From positions 46,393,613-46,457,612 of the forward strand of contig NC_092637.1 in assembly GCF_039555335.1 (NCBI RefSeq): a stretch of DNA of 64,000 nucleotides, in the 5' to 3' direction. The DNA comes from Amphiura filiformis. Lineage: Eukaryota > Echinodermata > Ophiuroidea > Amphilepidida > Amphiuridae. Position numbers and translations under genes: made by a program. The notes under the pieces are model-generated. The model made no database searches, had not been told where the DNA came from, and worked only from the letters and a program-made list of their open reading frames with translations. Of this stretch, positions 23,001-31,200 are shown in pieces. How positions within the stretch are numbered: the first letter of the stretch is position 1; every line of letters begins with the position of its first letter.

Positions 23001-24113
23001 CCCAGTTAAAATATTTTAAAATTCCAGGTGTAGTTTATATTTGCAAGGACACCCGGAACAAGGAAAGACTACATTAGAATGTTCTGAGCAAAGTATTGGT
23101 GATTTGCAACGTGACGCAACAGAGTTTCCGCTGTGTACAAAAAATCCAGGAATTGTAATGCGTGCAATTGTTTGTTTGCGTGTGCAGTCGCCCTCAATCG
23201 AGGACACACACGCACTCTACATTCCAACTGCGGACCACTCGGTAATTATAGACCTTCGCTCTGGTCCATGGATAACGACTGGTAATGTAGAATAAAAATC
23301 AACCTCGGACTGGACTTTCGCGTTCACTAGTTATAGTAGGTTTATTGCTGCATGGTCCGGCGTTTGTGCCCGCATTTGTGTCAGTGGCGTCGATTTGTGA
23401 AGGAAGAGGAATGAGTTTTTGCAGGAGTATATTTGGCACTGAGAAAACTAGGTGGGGGGGGTTACAGGACTTTGGTATTTTGTCATAGGGCATTATGTAA
23501 TTATTTATTGTTACATTATACAGAGATGGAACCGAACCGAGACCATGGGTCAGTCTACTCGACAATGGGGGACTGTTCTCTGTTAGTGGAGGTCTGCACA
23601 CGACCGCAATTGCATGTGTACGTCCTCTATCGTTATGTAAGAGATAGGGCCTAATACAATTTACTGTATATGTAGGGGTGTATCTCGTGTCCCTGGGACG
23701 TGATTGGGTTAGGTCTGTATTGTGTGTGGATATTAAATATATATACAAATTTTATATTTGACCATCCATGATTTTGTCCCGGGATTTTGTAAGGATATTC
23801 GTTGCCAAGAAAGTGTACTTTTCGTGCATGTGCCATGTGTCTTACGGTGGCTGAGGGTGTGCATACGAGTGGTGAGGGGAGGGGCAGGGAGAGGAGAAAG
23901 CCGTATACGTATGGCTTGCGTATAAGTAAAACGTTTAAGCTTTTATGACACAAAAAATTATGCATAGTTAGGTCATAGTCATGTGCATAATGTCAACCTT
24001 TGCAATGAATGAATGAATAAAGCAACTTATTAGGCCTATAAACACTAACCTGCATTCGTTACTGCACAGCTTGAGTAGATGATAAGAAGAATCGGTATAA
24101 TCCTCATTGCCAT
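11588..24113 (-). CDS. ALPL-like: Secreted alkaline phosphatase, nine exons found
   Basis: The enzyme hydrolyses phosphate monoesters at alkaline pH using two zinc ions and one magnesium. Exons are join(24113..24050, 22731..22505, 21397..21302, [one exon not found], 20195..20020, 19400..19196, 13884..13744, 13347..13156, 12472..12335, 11811..11588); all borders are GT-AG and phases agree. Visible residues: signal peptide MAMRIIPILLIIYSSCAVTNA; metal ligand Asp in FIGDG; nucleophile Ser in VVDSSAAAN; HATP and the phosphate-binding Arg in SRRW; Glu, Asp and His in AEGGRIDHAHH; Asp-His in TSDHAQ; the last zinc His in HHGQDV. The usual DHxH is DHAQ, an uncommon change. The ATG has a near-ideal context (GCCCACCATGG). 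The tail after YAACIG is short and charged with no hydrophobic GPI-anchor signal, so secretion is inferred. About 30 codons between LGVE and GKSAG are missing from the located exons. Confidence 0.93.
12335..12472 (-). CDS. Alkaline phosphatase exon: crown-domain segment
   Basis: Acceptor GTGACACAG, donor CACCG|GTTTGT. With one base from the previous exon it reads GLNDKEVDDEGIPWSTLQYT then GGPGGAIERD, matching the family segment with ILYGNGPG. No catalytic residues fall here. The exon is too split to stand out as an open frame and was found by matching phases. Confidence 0.88.
12618..12867. repeat. (TTTC)n microsatellite, about 250 bp
   Basis: Nearly pure TTTC tetranucleotides with a few TTTTC and CTGCC interruptions towards the right end, inside a phosphatase intron. 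Frames on both strands stay open only because the repeat lacks stops. Confidence 0.97.
13156..13347 (-). CDS. Alkaline phosphatase exon with RIDHAHH and TSDHAQ
   Basis: Acceptor ACTTTTCAG, donor TTTG|GTAAAC. It encodes GGRIDHAHHENNAYKALTDT ... DTLIIVTSDHAQAMSFVGYT. The Asp and second His of DHAHH bind zinc 1; Asp and His of SDH bind zinc 2. The residue two places after that His, normally His, is Gln. Confidence 0.95.
13744..13884 (-). CDS. Alkaline phosphatase exon with GLFEPGHMKYE
   Basis: Acceptor CTATTGCAG, donor GAAG|GTATAT. Reads GLFEPGHMKYETEREDDDAG ... EEMVEKALQMLQENQNGYFL, ending in MAEG; the Glu is the magnesium ligand. Its upstream intron holds the 4.9 kb foldback-like element. Confidence 0.93.
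13962..14188. repeat. Compound microsatellite (AAT)n, (ATTTC)n, (ATCGC)n
   Basis: (AAT)n fills 13962-14021. After a short spacer, (ATTTC)n at 14085-14127 passes directly into (ATCGC)n to about 14188. It ends 18 bp before the target duplication of the foldback-like element. Confidence 0.95.
14207..14216. repeat. Left 10-bp target-site duplication of foldback-like element
   Basis: CTGGGCCCGA occurs here and, in the same orientation, at 19124-19133, immediately outside the two outer arms. Confidence 0.7.
14321..14642. repeat. Left-arm tandem array, 32-bp unit x 10
   Basis: Unit AACACTATGAAGTCCCAGTG + GCGAGTTACAGT. The last position alternates CAGTAAC and CAGCAAC between neighbours, giving a 64-bp higher-order period. 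Units are almost identical, so the array was amplified or homogenised recently. Confidence 0.95.
14643..15420. mobile_element. CCCAGCAAACA-type MITE, complete copy
   Basis: It starts CCCAGCAAACACAAAACG and ends with the reverse complement (CGTTTTTGTGTTTGCTGGG). The interior holds duplicated AAAACGTTTAAATGTCGGG segments and no ORF. It is inserted in a unit of the 32-bp array, whose degenerate continuation (AAGACTATGATGAAGTTCC) follows on the right. Related pieces lie at 24796, 32493 and 63090. Confidence 0.85.
16294..16373 (+). other. tRNA-like sequence, composite copy 2
   Basis: TGGTGTAATGGTTAAGGCA is a good D-arm/A-box match, and GAGTTCGAAATCC is B-box-like. The loop position reads CTCCTAA (CCT). 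Arms do not pair properly, so it is a pseudo-tRNA or SINE head. Confidence 0.5.
17215..17570. repeat. Minisatellite, composite copy 2
   Basis: Repeats of GATTGCCCCGCAGGGCTACA and AACCGCGAAATTTGGATATC, including a duplicated ~170-bp block (GAATGAGGGAAATTAAAACT ...). It is a shorter form of 7085-8200. Confidence 0.85.
18001..18408. mobile_element. Inverted-repeat unit with ~85-bp arms, copy 2
   Basis: Arms 18001-18085 and 18322-18408 are reverse complements, same family as 8624-9093. The arm core reads CCCCCACCTCGGCTCACTTT. Confidence 0.8.
18809..19123. repeat. Right-arm tandem array, 31-bp unit x 6 plus GGCGAGTTA block
   Basis: Units start at 18809, 18840, 18871, 18902, 18933 and 18964 (AACTCGCCACATGGACTTTC + CGGAAATTCAC). 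Two copies of a 58-bp unit with ACTGCAGGGGGTAACTCGCC and closely spaced AACTCGCC motifs follow. Confidence 0.93.
19124..19133. repeat. Right 10-bp target-site duplication of foldback-like element
   Basis: CTGGGCCCGA, identical to 14207-14216. Confidence 0.7.
19196..19400 (-). CDS. Alkaline phosphatase exon with ILGGGRQYFY
   Basis: Acceptor TCTAAAACAG, donor TTTTAG|GTATAC. Reads VILGGGRQYFYPNDISDPEY ... EDGRNLIEEWLASHDSDSTA ... DPAEVDFLLG. It matches the family blocks GGGRKYM, DGKNLV and VTHLMGLFEP. It starts in phase 0 and ends with one base of the next codon. Confidence 0.94.
20020..20195 (-). CDS. Alkaline phosphatase exon with VTTSRITHATPA
   Basis: Acceptor TTTTTACCAG, donor GTAAAG|GTATGA. 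Reads GKSAGIVTTSRITHATPAAL ... ASRRWEDDTD ... EGCIDIARQLVQETADVK. The HAT block lies by the magnesium site and the Arg of SRRW corresponds to the phosphate-binding arginine. Confidence 0.95.
20496..20700 (+). repeat. SINE tail-like segment, first copy
   Basis: Matches 20908-21117 closely (TTGTGTTTATTTGTTGTCAT, GCGAGCAATCGTTCCC, CCCCATTACCTACTTTACTT) but has no tRNA-like head. It is either a 5'-truncated SINE or half of a local duplication. Confidence 0.65.
20830..21118 (+). mobile_element. tRNA-derived SINE, head plus tail
   Basis: The head (about 20833-20908) has an exact A box (TAGCCTAATGG, as in arginine tRNAs) and B box GGTTCGATTCC. The anticodon loop reads CTAGAAA. Acceptor and T arms pair poorly. 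A ~210-bp tail follows that repeats 20496-20700. It lies where an exon of the phosphatase gene would be expected. Confidence 0.6.
21302..21397 (-). CDS. Alkaline phosphatase exon with the nucleophile serine
   Basis: Acceptor ACTGTCACAG, donor GTGGAA|GTAATA. 32 codons: TYSVDGQVVDSSAAANALFF then GVKTKSETLGVE. The first Ser of DSSA aligns with the phosphorylated serine. The exon ends in phase 0, while the next one found needs one carried base, which proves an exon is missing between them. Confidence 0.93.
22030..22332. mobile_element. Short inverted-repeat element (GACGAATCCAA), copy 1
   Basis: Termini GACGAATCCAATTTCACG and its counterpart TTGGATTCGTC. The interior is shared with 62301-62593, about 80% by eye (TTTAATCCACCCAATTGGGC). 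No ORF; it lies in a phosphatase intron. Confidence 0.75.
22505..22731 (-). CDS. Alkaline phosphatase exon 2 with FIGDG
   Basis: Acceptor GAATTTTAG, donor TCTAAG|GTAGGC. Reads SIEYWKQKGRAEIDKALSDQ ... AKNVIMFIGDGLDLPTITAS ... GNPGEEDQLSFETFPHVGFS. The Asp of GDG is shared by zinc 2 and magnesium in this family. Confidence 0.95.
22733..24049. other. Phosphatase intron 1, no gene recognised
   Basis: A 149-codon minus-strand frame at 23299-23748 has no motif, no splice context and no similarity I know. Nothing else stands out. Confidence 0.5.
24050..24113 (-). CDS. Alkaline phosphatase exon 1: signal peptide
   Basis: MAMRIIPILLIIYSSCAVTNA followed by donor GCAG|GTTAGTG. Two in-frame ATGs exist (24113 and 24107); the first has the strong context GCCCACCATGG. 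The first base of the next codon is carried over and gives Ala-Ser at the join. An ATTAAATAC TATA-like string lies about 85 bases upstream (weak evidence). Confidence 0.9.
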
Positions 24114-24275
24114 GGTGGGCTCCTTGTTGGGGAATAGCTTTAAATCAGTGCCGCAATATAGGTCTCGTGATGTTTCTTGCTGCCCGTATTTAATATGATC
24201 AACAGGTAGCTAAAAACTAGGCTATAACTACGCCTATGATATAAACCTGTGGGCGTCAGTAGATTATCAACAATC

Positions 24276-24699
24276 AGGGGCTGTGCAATAATTATGAGCC
24301 CTGTATAGAGTAGGGGCCTACATTTGTACAATTTGGGGGGGAGGGGAAGAATTATTTTCTTCCTGGTTTTGGTGGGGTCACAGACGAAAACAAATTCCCT
24401 ATTGCCTCATTTTGACCCTTTACATGTAAAGTCTTCGAGCTTCCTAAAAAGATGAAATTGCACCACAACCTTCAAAATGGGGTGCAAAAGTGCACCCAAG
24501 GTAAAAAAAATGCGAACACTGCGCTCGCTATTAATACGGTATATCTTATGCCCGATCTTACGATTTGCAGATTGGGAACCTAAGAAAATAATGCCATGTA
24601 CAAAAGGTGGGGGGTAGGGTCAAGGATTTTTTGGCATGTCGAGAGGGAGCAATTGGCTCTTGGGCACCCTTTTGGCTCATAAGTATTGCACAGCCCCTT
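24276..24699. mobile_element. Inverted-repeat MITE (GGGGCTGTGCAATA termini)
   Basis: GGGGCTGTGCAATAATTATG at the left returns as CATAAGTATTGCACAGCCCC at the right. 425 bp, no ORF, located between the two divergent genes. Confidence 0.8.
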
Positions 24700-24795
24700 A
24701 GTTTGCCCATCCGACACTGGGATACTGACTAGTAGACCGTAAAGACACGTGCCTGGTACCATTCGCTAGAATGAATAACCCGTTTTTGATATTGA

Positions 24796-24860
24796 CCCAG
24801 CAAACACAAAACATTTGACAGAAAACGGCAAATGTCGGATTATATTAATGGTATGTGCTA
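24796..24860. mobile_element. CCCAGCAAACA-type MITE, end fragment
   Basis: CCCAGCAAACACAAAACATT then AAACGGCAAATGTCGGATTA match the left end of 14643-15420; the other end was not found. Confidence 0.6.
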
Positions 24861-25549
24861 CAAACAAACCAATAAAATATACATTATTTTCCCGATTTGA
24901 AAGTAAGCTTTCATATAGGCCTACACCAAATGTCAATGAACACAATATTGTTTTGGTGCGATTCAAAGTCATCTGGTGCCTTGGATAGCCATTTGTCCGA
25001 TACCTTGCAGAAACCAATTAAACAATTTGGAGACAATTGCAAAGGCATCGGGATATCTTTTTCTCTAAAATTCTTTCGTGTCTGCAATCACACGGATTTC
25101 CGTCTTAGCTTTCCGCCATTGTTAGCACTGAGTCTGCTATGCGCACTGATGTTACCACAAGTGACACCGCCCATCCCATTTGTTAGCCTAAATCTTACTT
25201 ATTTCATGCAAAGAACACTTTGTTTGTTTGTTTGATTTGAGACATTGTATGTATATTAACAATGGGGTGATCAGTTGTGCGTACAATAGGCCCTATACAT
25301 TGGTATGTTTTTGTTAAGATTGACCAACTTTGAAATTTCACCCGCTGCATAAGTGCATGGCCATTTTGAATTTATGTAAATTAGGCACTGTTCCACTGCG
25401 GGGATTTTCGGGGACTTTTAATGTGTTATTCATGCAGTATGCTTTTCTGAAATGATTGGTGATTAAATGGATTCTGCTGTAATAGGGCCTAAGTGGTGGG
25501 TGATTTCATATAGACCCTACTTTGACTGGCCTAGAATATAGCATATGCC

Positions 25550-25640
25550 CGCAATGCTATCTTCAGTAGATAGCGAAAAAGCATGAAACATCAACGTATG
25601 CCAAAACATTTTCCGAACACGAGTATCTGCATGAGCGATA
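25550..25640. repeat. Diverged copy of the 690-1145 dispersed repeat
   Basis: GCTATCTTCAGTAGATAGC then AACATTTTCCGAACACGAGT aligns with the block at 860-970. Confidence 0.5.
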
Positions 25641-25829
25641 GTTCAACGGAGAAAATGACTTTTGCTGGCCGTAAGTAGGCCCTACTTGGGTTCCCAGAAG
25701 ATGATACATGTTACGACGGGCCTACTGTGACTTCCAGTCTATTTTTTCGAATGTGCACTTCTCTCACCACAGACTTAACATGCTTAAAGATTGAAAAATC
25801 AATCTTTTCATTTCCTCAAACCTCATGAG

Positions 25830-26135
25830 GCTGTTCTGCTGCTGTGTGAAGCTCTCCTCCAGCAATTTATGTTCCTACTCTGATGCCCAAGCTGTTGTAC
25901 TTATGAAGGAGGTGATGTCGTCTCAAACGTCTTTGTGTCTTCCCCTTCTCATCTTTCCAGTCCTTGGCTTTGAGTCTCTTCTTCCACCTGTTATCCTCAG
26001 TTCTTGATAAGTGACCTGCCCATCTCCATTTTGTTTCTTTAATCTTCTGCAAGATATCTTTGACTTAGGTTACTGATTTCTGTATGTCTGTTTTATCACG
26101 GAATGAAAGGAAGATGGAGCGTTTTCCTTTCCATA
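25830..26135 (-). mobile_element. LINE C-terminal fragment
   Basis: Minus-strand translation gives KIKETKWRWAGHLSRTEDNR then WKKRLKAKDW and RRLRRH. WxWxGHxxRxxDNRW is a C-terminal signature of several LINE reverse-transcriptase proteins. About 60 codons survive; family not assigned. Confidence 0.65.
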
Positions 26136-26620
26136 CAGGGTGTCCCAGAATAATTTATATCGGGACATTTTTTTAGGTATGAAGGGCATTAGGCCTACTA
26201 TTGGTAGTATTGTTTTAAATCATGCTAAAATGTATCATATATTTAGGAGTTTTAGATTTTAGAAATTGGACGTTTCTAATAGAAGTTACAGCTATATGAT
26301 ATTGCGTAAAAATGGTGAATTCCAAATTTTGACAAAACTACCTACCCCAATTACATTTTACATGTGTTGAACTAAATTTTGCCAATTTTCAGGTTTAAAT
26401 ATTTCATGTGTTACTGTGTATTTTGCTTTACCTAGAGCTGTAATTGTGCTGCTGTTAATGATGCCAAGAACCTGGAAAAGGAAGACAGAGAGGGGGAAAA
26501 CACCTCTTAATGTAATGGACGGCTGCTGCCCAACGTGTGTTGGAATATGGTGATTCTCTGCGAGTTGCAGCGGCTGACCATAATATAAGAACATCATAGT
26601 TTAATATAAATGAACTTATT
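26134..26620. mobile_element. Possible mariner-like remnant
   Basis: TACAGGGTGTCCCAGAATAA is a typical mariner-like terminus and abuts the LINE fragment. No matching second end or clear transposase was seen, so the extent is a guess. Confidence 0.4.
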
Positions 26621-26684
26621 ATAGAATAAAAATGATCTAAATGCTTCTAAAGGCCTATAAAAGGACCATAAAATTTTGTAACAT

Positions 26685-26744
26685 TGTAACAACTTACCCC
26701 GCATGGTGTAACAACTTACCCGGTATGCGGGGTAAGTTGTTACA
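26685..26744. repeat. Perfect 20-bp hairpin with repeated loop
   Basis: TGTAACAACTTACCCCGCAT and its exact complement flank a 20-base loop that itself contains TGTAACAACTTACCC. Confidence 0.85.
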
Positions 26745-27664
26745 AAAAATTACCTTCATTAGTTAATTAGTAGTTAATTAGTTGTTTGATGTTTTCATGT
26801 TTTGTATGCCCCAAAGTTTAGTAAACATAATGGGCTAACCACAGACCCAAGATGGAGTGTTTGAGTTCTTTCATTGGAATTATATGGGGCAAAATGTAAA
26901 TTTTGTAACGTCCATCCCCGGTCTCCCCTACAGTTGCACACAGTATGACTAATCTTATCAATATATGGGAGTTATTTAGTAGTCAGGAGGAACTTCAACA
27001 TGACCGTGACATAGGGTACAAAGACAATTCGTTTTGCAGAAAGTGGTAGTCGAGGGTGTCTAGTTTCTGAATCTGACGGGTGCCAAAATTGGGCAATTTT
27101 TGTTATGGACGTTTTAATAGTACATTTGTCATTACTTAGTCATAATGTGCCCAATTGTATCCGTAAAAACATTGTAAATGTCGTCACTTTAGTCACAATA
27201 TGTACAATTGTACACGGGCCCTAATTTGCATAATTGATAAGAGGTAATTATTTTTATAAAATTTTTAATCACAAATCACTATCCAAAATGGTTATAATAG
27301 GCCATTAAAAAAACGTTTTTCGTTTTTTTTACTCGAGCCATCTTCCTTCGTGTCCGAAGGTGATTTATACTGGGACTATAAATACACGATCCAACTATAC
27401 AATTAATTTCTTGCGTGGGCTTATTAACAATTGCTCAAAGAAATTATCATTGAAAGGAAAATCCTTTTACTTTTGTTAAAGACAATCATTACCATGGTTT
27501 AGTGACTTTTGACACGTCCTTCACGTTGGAAATATCTCCAAACAGTCATTCATTTTTGTCGGGATTTTTGTTTTGGTATGCATTATTAACTCTTTCCACG
27601 CGGGTGTCGACTGCAGACGACAAGTTTCCAAAATTTTTTTAAAAACTCAAAAATTTCAGAATTG

Positions 27665-27806
27665 TAAATTTTCATGACCATATTTGCAATCAGCATGAAA
27701 AATGCATTAAAATGAGTACAAACAAGCCTAGTATTGGTTCAGTGGTTCTCAAGATAGCTCTTGATATTTTGACAAAATATCTCAAAACGTGGACTTTTTA
27801 TGTTGA
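27665..27806. repeat. Dispersed repeat, copy before gene A
   Basis: CATGACCATATTTGCAATCA ... GAGTACAAACAAGCCTAGTA matches 30876-31008 over about 135 bp. Confidence 0.75.
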
Positions 27807-27898
27807 AACTGGCTAGCATGCAGAGCATTAAAGCGTCAATCGGGTTTGAATAACTGACATTCCGGTAGTATACGTTGTACTGGAATAGGAAAGACATC

Positions 27899-28240
27899 AT
27901 GATGTCAATTCGTGTTCTTCTTTCATGTCTACTTCTTGCCACCTGTTGCCATGGTCATGAAGACTTCCACCTGACAATCTTGCACACCCATGGGGTGACG
28001 TCATCTTTCGAACAGTTTGACTCCTCCGGTGGGGAATGTAGCCAGGAAGAAGACCAGAATGGGGAATGTTTTGGAGGAGTACCTCGTCGTGGCACTGTCA
28101 TCGACGAAGTCCGTAATGAACGAGATGATATCAATGTGTTGTTGCTGGACGCTGGGGATCAGTTTGTGGGGAGGTGGTTTGATTTTTATCTGGGAAATGC
28201 CACGGCTTATTTCATGAATCTTTTGGGGTATGATGCAATG
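27899..28240 (+). CDS. Gene A exon 1
   Basis: 114 codons; signal peptide, LTILHTHGVTSSFEQ, then INVLLLDAGDQFVGRW and MNLLGYDAM, donor ATG|GTGAGT in phase 0. The first ATG (27899) is followed directly by a second. The motif normally LHTNDVHSR is changed at both metal-ligand positions. Two Cys-containing segments (GECSQ, GECFGG) match the CD73 disulfide region. Confidence 0.9.
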
Positions 28241-31200
28241 GTGAGTATCATAATTCAAGACTTTTTTCGGGGGGTTGACAATCGACAAATTTTGCGCAAA
28301 ATTGCCGCAAAAAGTAGAAATTTACGTAAATTTGGGGGGTTTGCCTCAAAAGTGGGGTTGGGGCAAACTGGGGTTGGGGCAAGAAAATATTCCCCCGTAG
28401 CAAAGCCACTGTTGCTATCAATCCTAAAATTATACCACCTCACCAAACTCTCATGGCTGAAAAGCGATCTTTTAAAACCGCAAAACACGCGATCTTGAAA
28501 AAAGGTCACTTGAAAACACGAAAAAAATATTTTAAAAGCCTAGAGATTTTGACTTTTTTCAGATCAAAAATAATTATACATTTTACACAGTATGATTCAT
28601 TACTTTACAGCAGCGCCTTTTGCCCCAATTTAATTAATAACTTCCCCGCCGTCAACTAAAAATGTTTGTACTTAAATAGAAAATGGACACCCCAACAGTG
28701 ATAACACTAACTTACAGGGTATACCGAAATAATATTATTATACATTTCCATGTTACAATTTCTATAAAATTTTCACAGCTTTTCGCCAGCGTTAGCTGGC
28801 TATGATCTAATTCGGAGATCGTCTTTGTTTGCTAAAGAGATTACGGGGTACTAGCATTGGTTTGAATTACTTTGCGGAACTTTTTATGGTGAAAATATAT
28901 AATAGACCTGTTATTGGATTTGTAAGAAAAAGAAAGTATGTTTTGCCGTTTCAACGAATGAAAACGAGTGAGAATTTCAAAAGTTATGGTTTGAAGGAAA
29001 TATGACATTAAAAGTTCATGCCAGGCCTATAATAGTTTCCACAGCATATCAACGAAAGAAAATTATAGAATCCTTGTTATCAGGCGTTCTTAGATTTACA
29101 TTCGCAGACCTCCTGGAGATCAGCACAGCATGAGATGTGAGTGTATTGATAACATGATTAAAACCTTTATGGACGTAAAAGTCAAAATAAAAATATCCTA
29201 TAATCTGTATCGTTTTATGGATAAAAATGACTCAAAATGTCATTTATGAAATACTTTATATCTTAAACATCAGTTTTGTCTTTTCAACGGGAAAAATTCG
29301 ATGCAATTTCAGGGCCTATTTTTGATATGGGTATAATTTATATACATGTAGGCCTATTATAATTGAACAATATCAGTCTTTATACATTTTATAATGTGCT
29401 ATATTAAGTATAAATTGCGAATTAATATAAAATTAATGTGCATGTATAAGGCAAGTAGGATGGCAGTTTTTAGCCAATTAACTAAAAACTGCATTTCTTT
29501 ATATTAATAATGAGCTAAGGGTAGCCTAAAAGGCAGAAAAGACAAAAAGACAGAACAATTTGGAGTAATTAATTGACAGGAAGTTATAGGAGTTGTTTGG
29601 TTTGCTGTTTCTGTGTGCATGTTCTCATCATTGATGGTTTGGTGGACTGTCATGAAACATGATGGATCATAAAAAGAGTGATCCTAAAAATGCCACCACC
29701 CAAACTAATTACAAGGCATCTTCTGCATTGAAGCTGGCTTTCCCTTTAAAGGGAATTTTTATTATGACCATCATCATGATAAAGATGACAATCCTTTTCC
29801 TAAGCCATGGTCATTTGGCATTTATATGTGGAATTAAAGTATAATTCCCACCAGCAAGTAAAGGTACGGAACCTTGATTGTTCTTGGCATTTCAAAGGAG
29901 AGAGCTCTCGATTTGCACATGAAATTTACCCTAAAGTGCGCTATTAGGCGAATCGTTACGGTATACGATCTTCTTAAATACAATTTGATATAATAATTTT
30001 AAACTTGAAGTGTCAACACATCCAAATTCGGACCGTTTACAAGAAAACAGAGTAGTATTTCTATTATCATATAATTAGGACCATACCAGATAACAATACT
30101 ATAGGCCGACATATCTAATTATTAACCTATTCATATAGCCTATACCATAACTAGGATAGCTCCACGCTTCAACTGTCAAAATATAATATTTCAATACTTT
30201 TAAAAAGGACAGAAAGCCTCGAAAGTTACTGCTAATAATATTACTGCATCTTTTTGTGTAAGATTGATAATACAGTAACGTATGAGCTATGTTGAAAATG
30301 ACAGAAAAAGAGTTAAAGAACGTACAAGGTATGCTGAAAGTTCACTTTTGAATATCTGTAAGCTCAAGTTTGCCGTCAAGATCGCTTTACGGTATTTTGG
30401 TGTAGACATATTTTCAAATTTAGCAGGCATGAAAAATCGTAACTGTGCACAATAAGAAAGAAACGGTGCATAACAAAATGGAAATGAAGAGCCTGAGTTT
30501 CAATGACATTCAATGTATTTTTGTATTTGGCTTCCCGACATAAGAAAGTGTTTTGTGTTCAATTTTTGCAGCAATTTATTAAGACATTCAACATGCGCGA
30601 CAAGGCGTATAAGATGACCCCCAAAAGTGTCACTGATCTGACAAAATGTCTTTTTAAGTTTTTGTTGCCAAATTTCTTTACTCGACTAAAAGAAAACAAA
30701 GCACAAAGAGCTCGTATGTTCAGATACGCCCAGTTGTCCCATAATCAAATTTAATTCATTTCAAAATACAGTTTATTTAATTTACATTGCTTGTATTCAT
30801 TTAAACTCACGTATCTATTTATATTTATGCAGATTAATTTCCTAATAAACGTTTCAACTTTTTTTTTAATTAAAAAATATCATGACCATATTTGGTATCA
30901 GCTTGAAAAATGCATCAAAATGAGTACAAACAAGCCTAGTATTGGTTCAGTGTTTCTTGTTTCTTGTTATTTTGAGAAAATATCTCAAATCTTGGCTTTC
31001 TTATGTTGAATCTTTTTAATAAGTAAACGCGGTAAAGAAGATAATCCTCACAGCAATATATTATTATTACAGACATGTAAAAGTTAAAATTACAAGATGC
31101 AGGCTTTTTATTTACACCATGCATCGAAAACGTACGTAAAAACAAAATGCAAAAGTGTGACACAGATCACTTTGACAAGTAGCGGAATAATAAGTATATC

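Noticed and set aside
23299-23748. 149-codon minus-strand open frame as a possible gene
   Set aside because: It lies inside phosphatase intron 1, with no motif, no splice partners and no similarity that I recognise.
27376-27384. CTATAAATA as the TATA box of gene A
   Set aside because: It lies over 500 bp before the ATG with no transcript evidence, so it cannot be told from chance in this AT-rich sequence.
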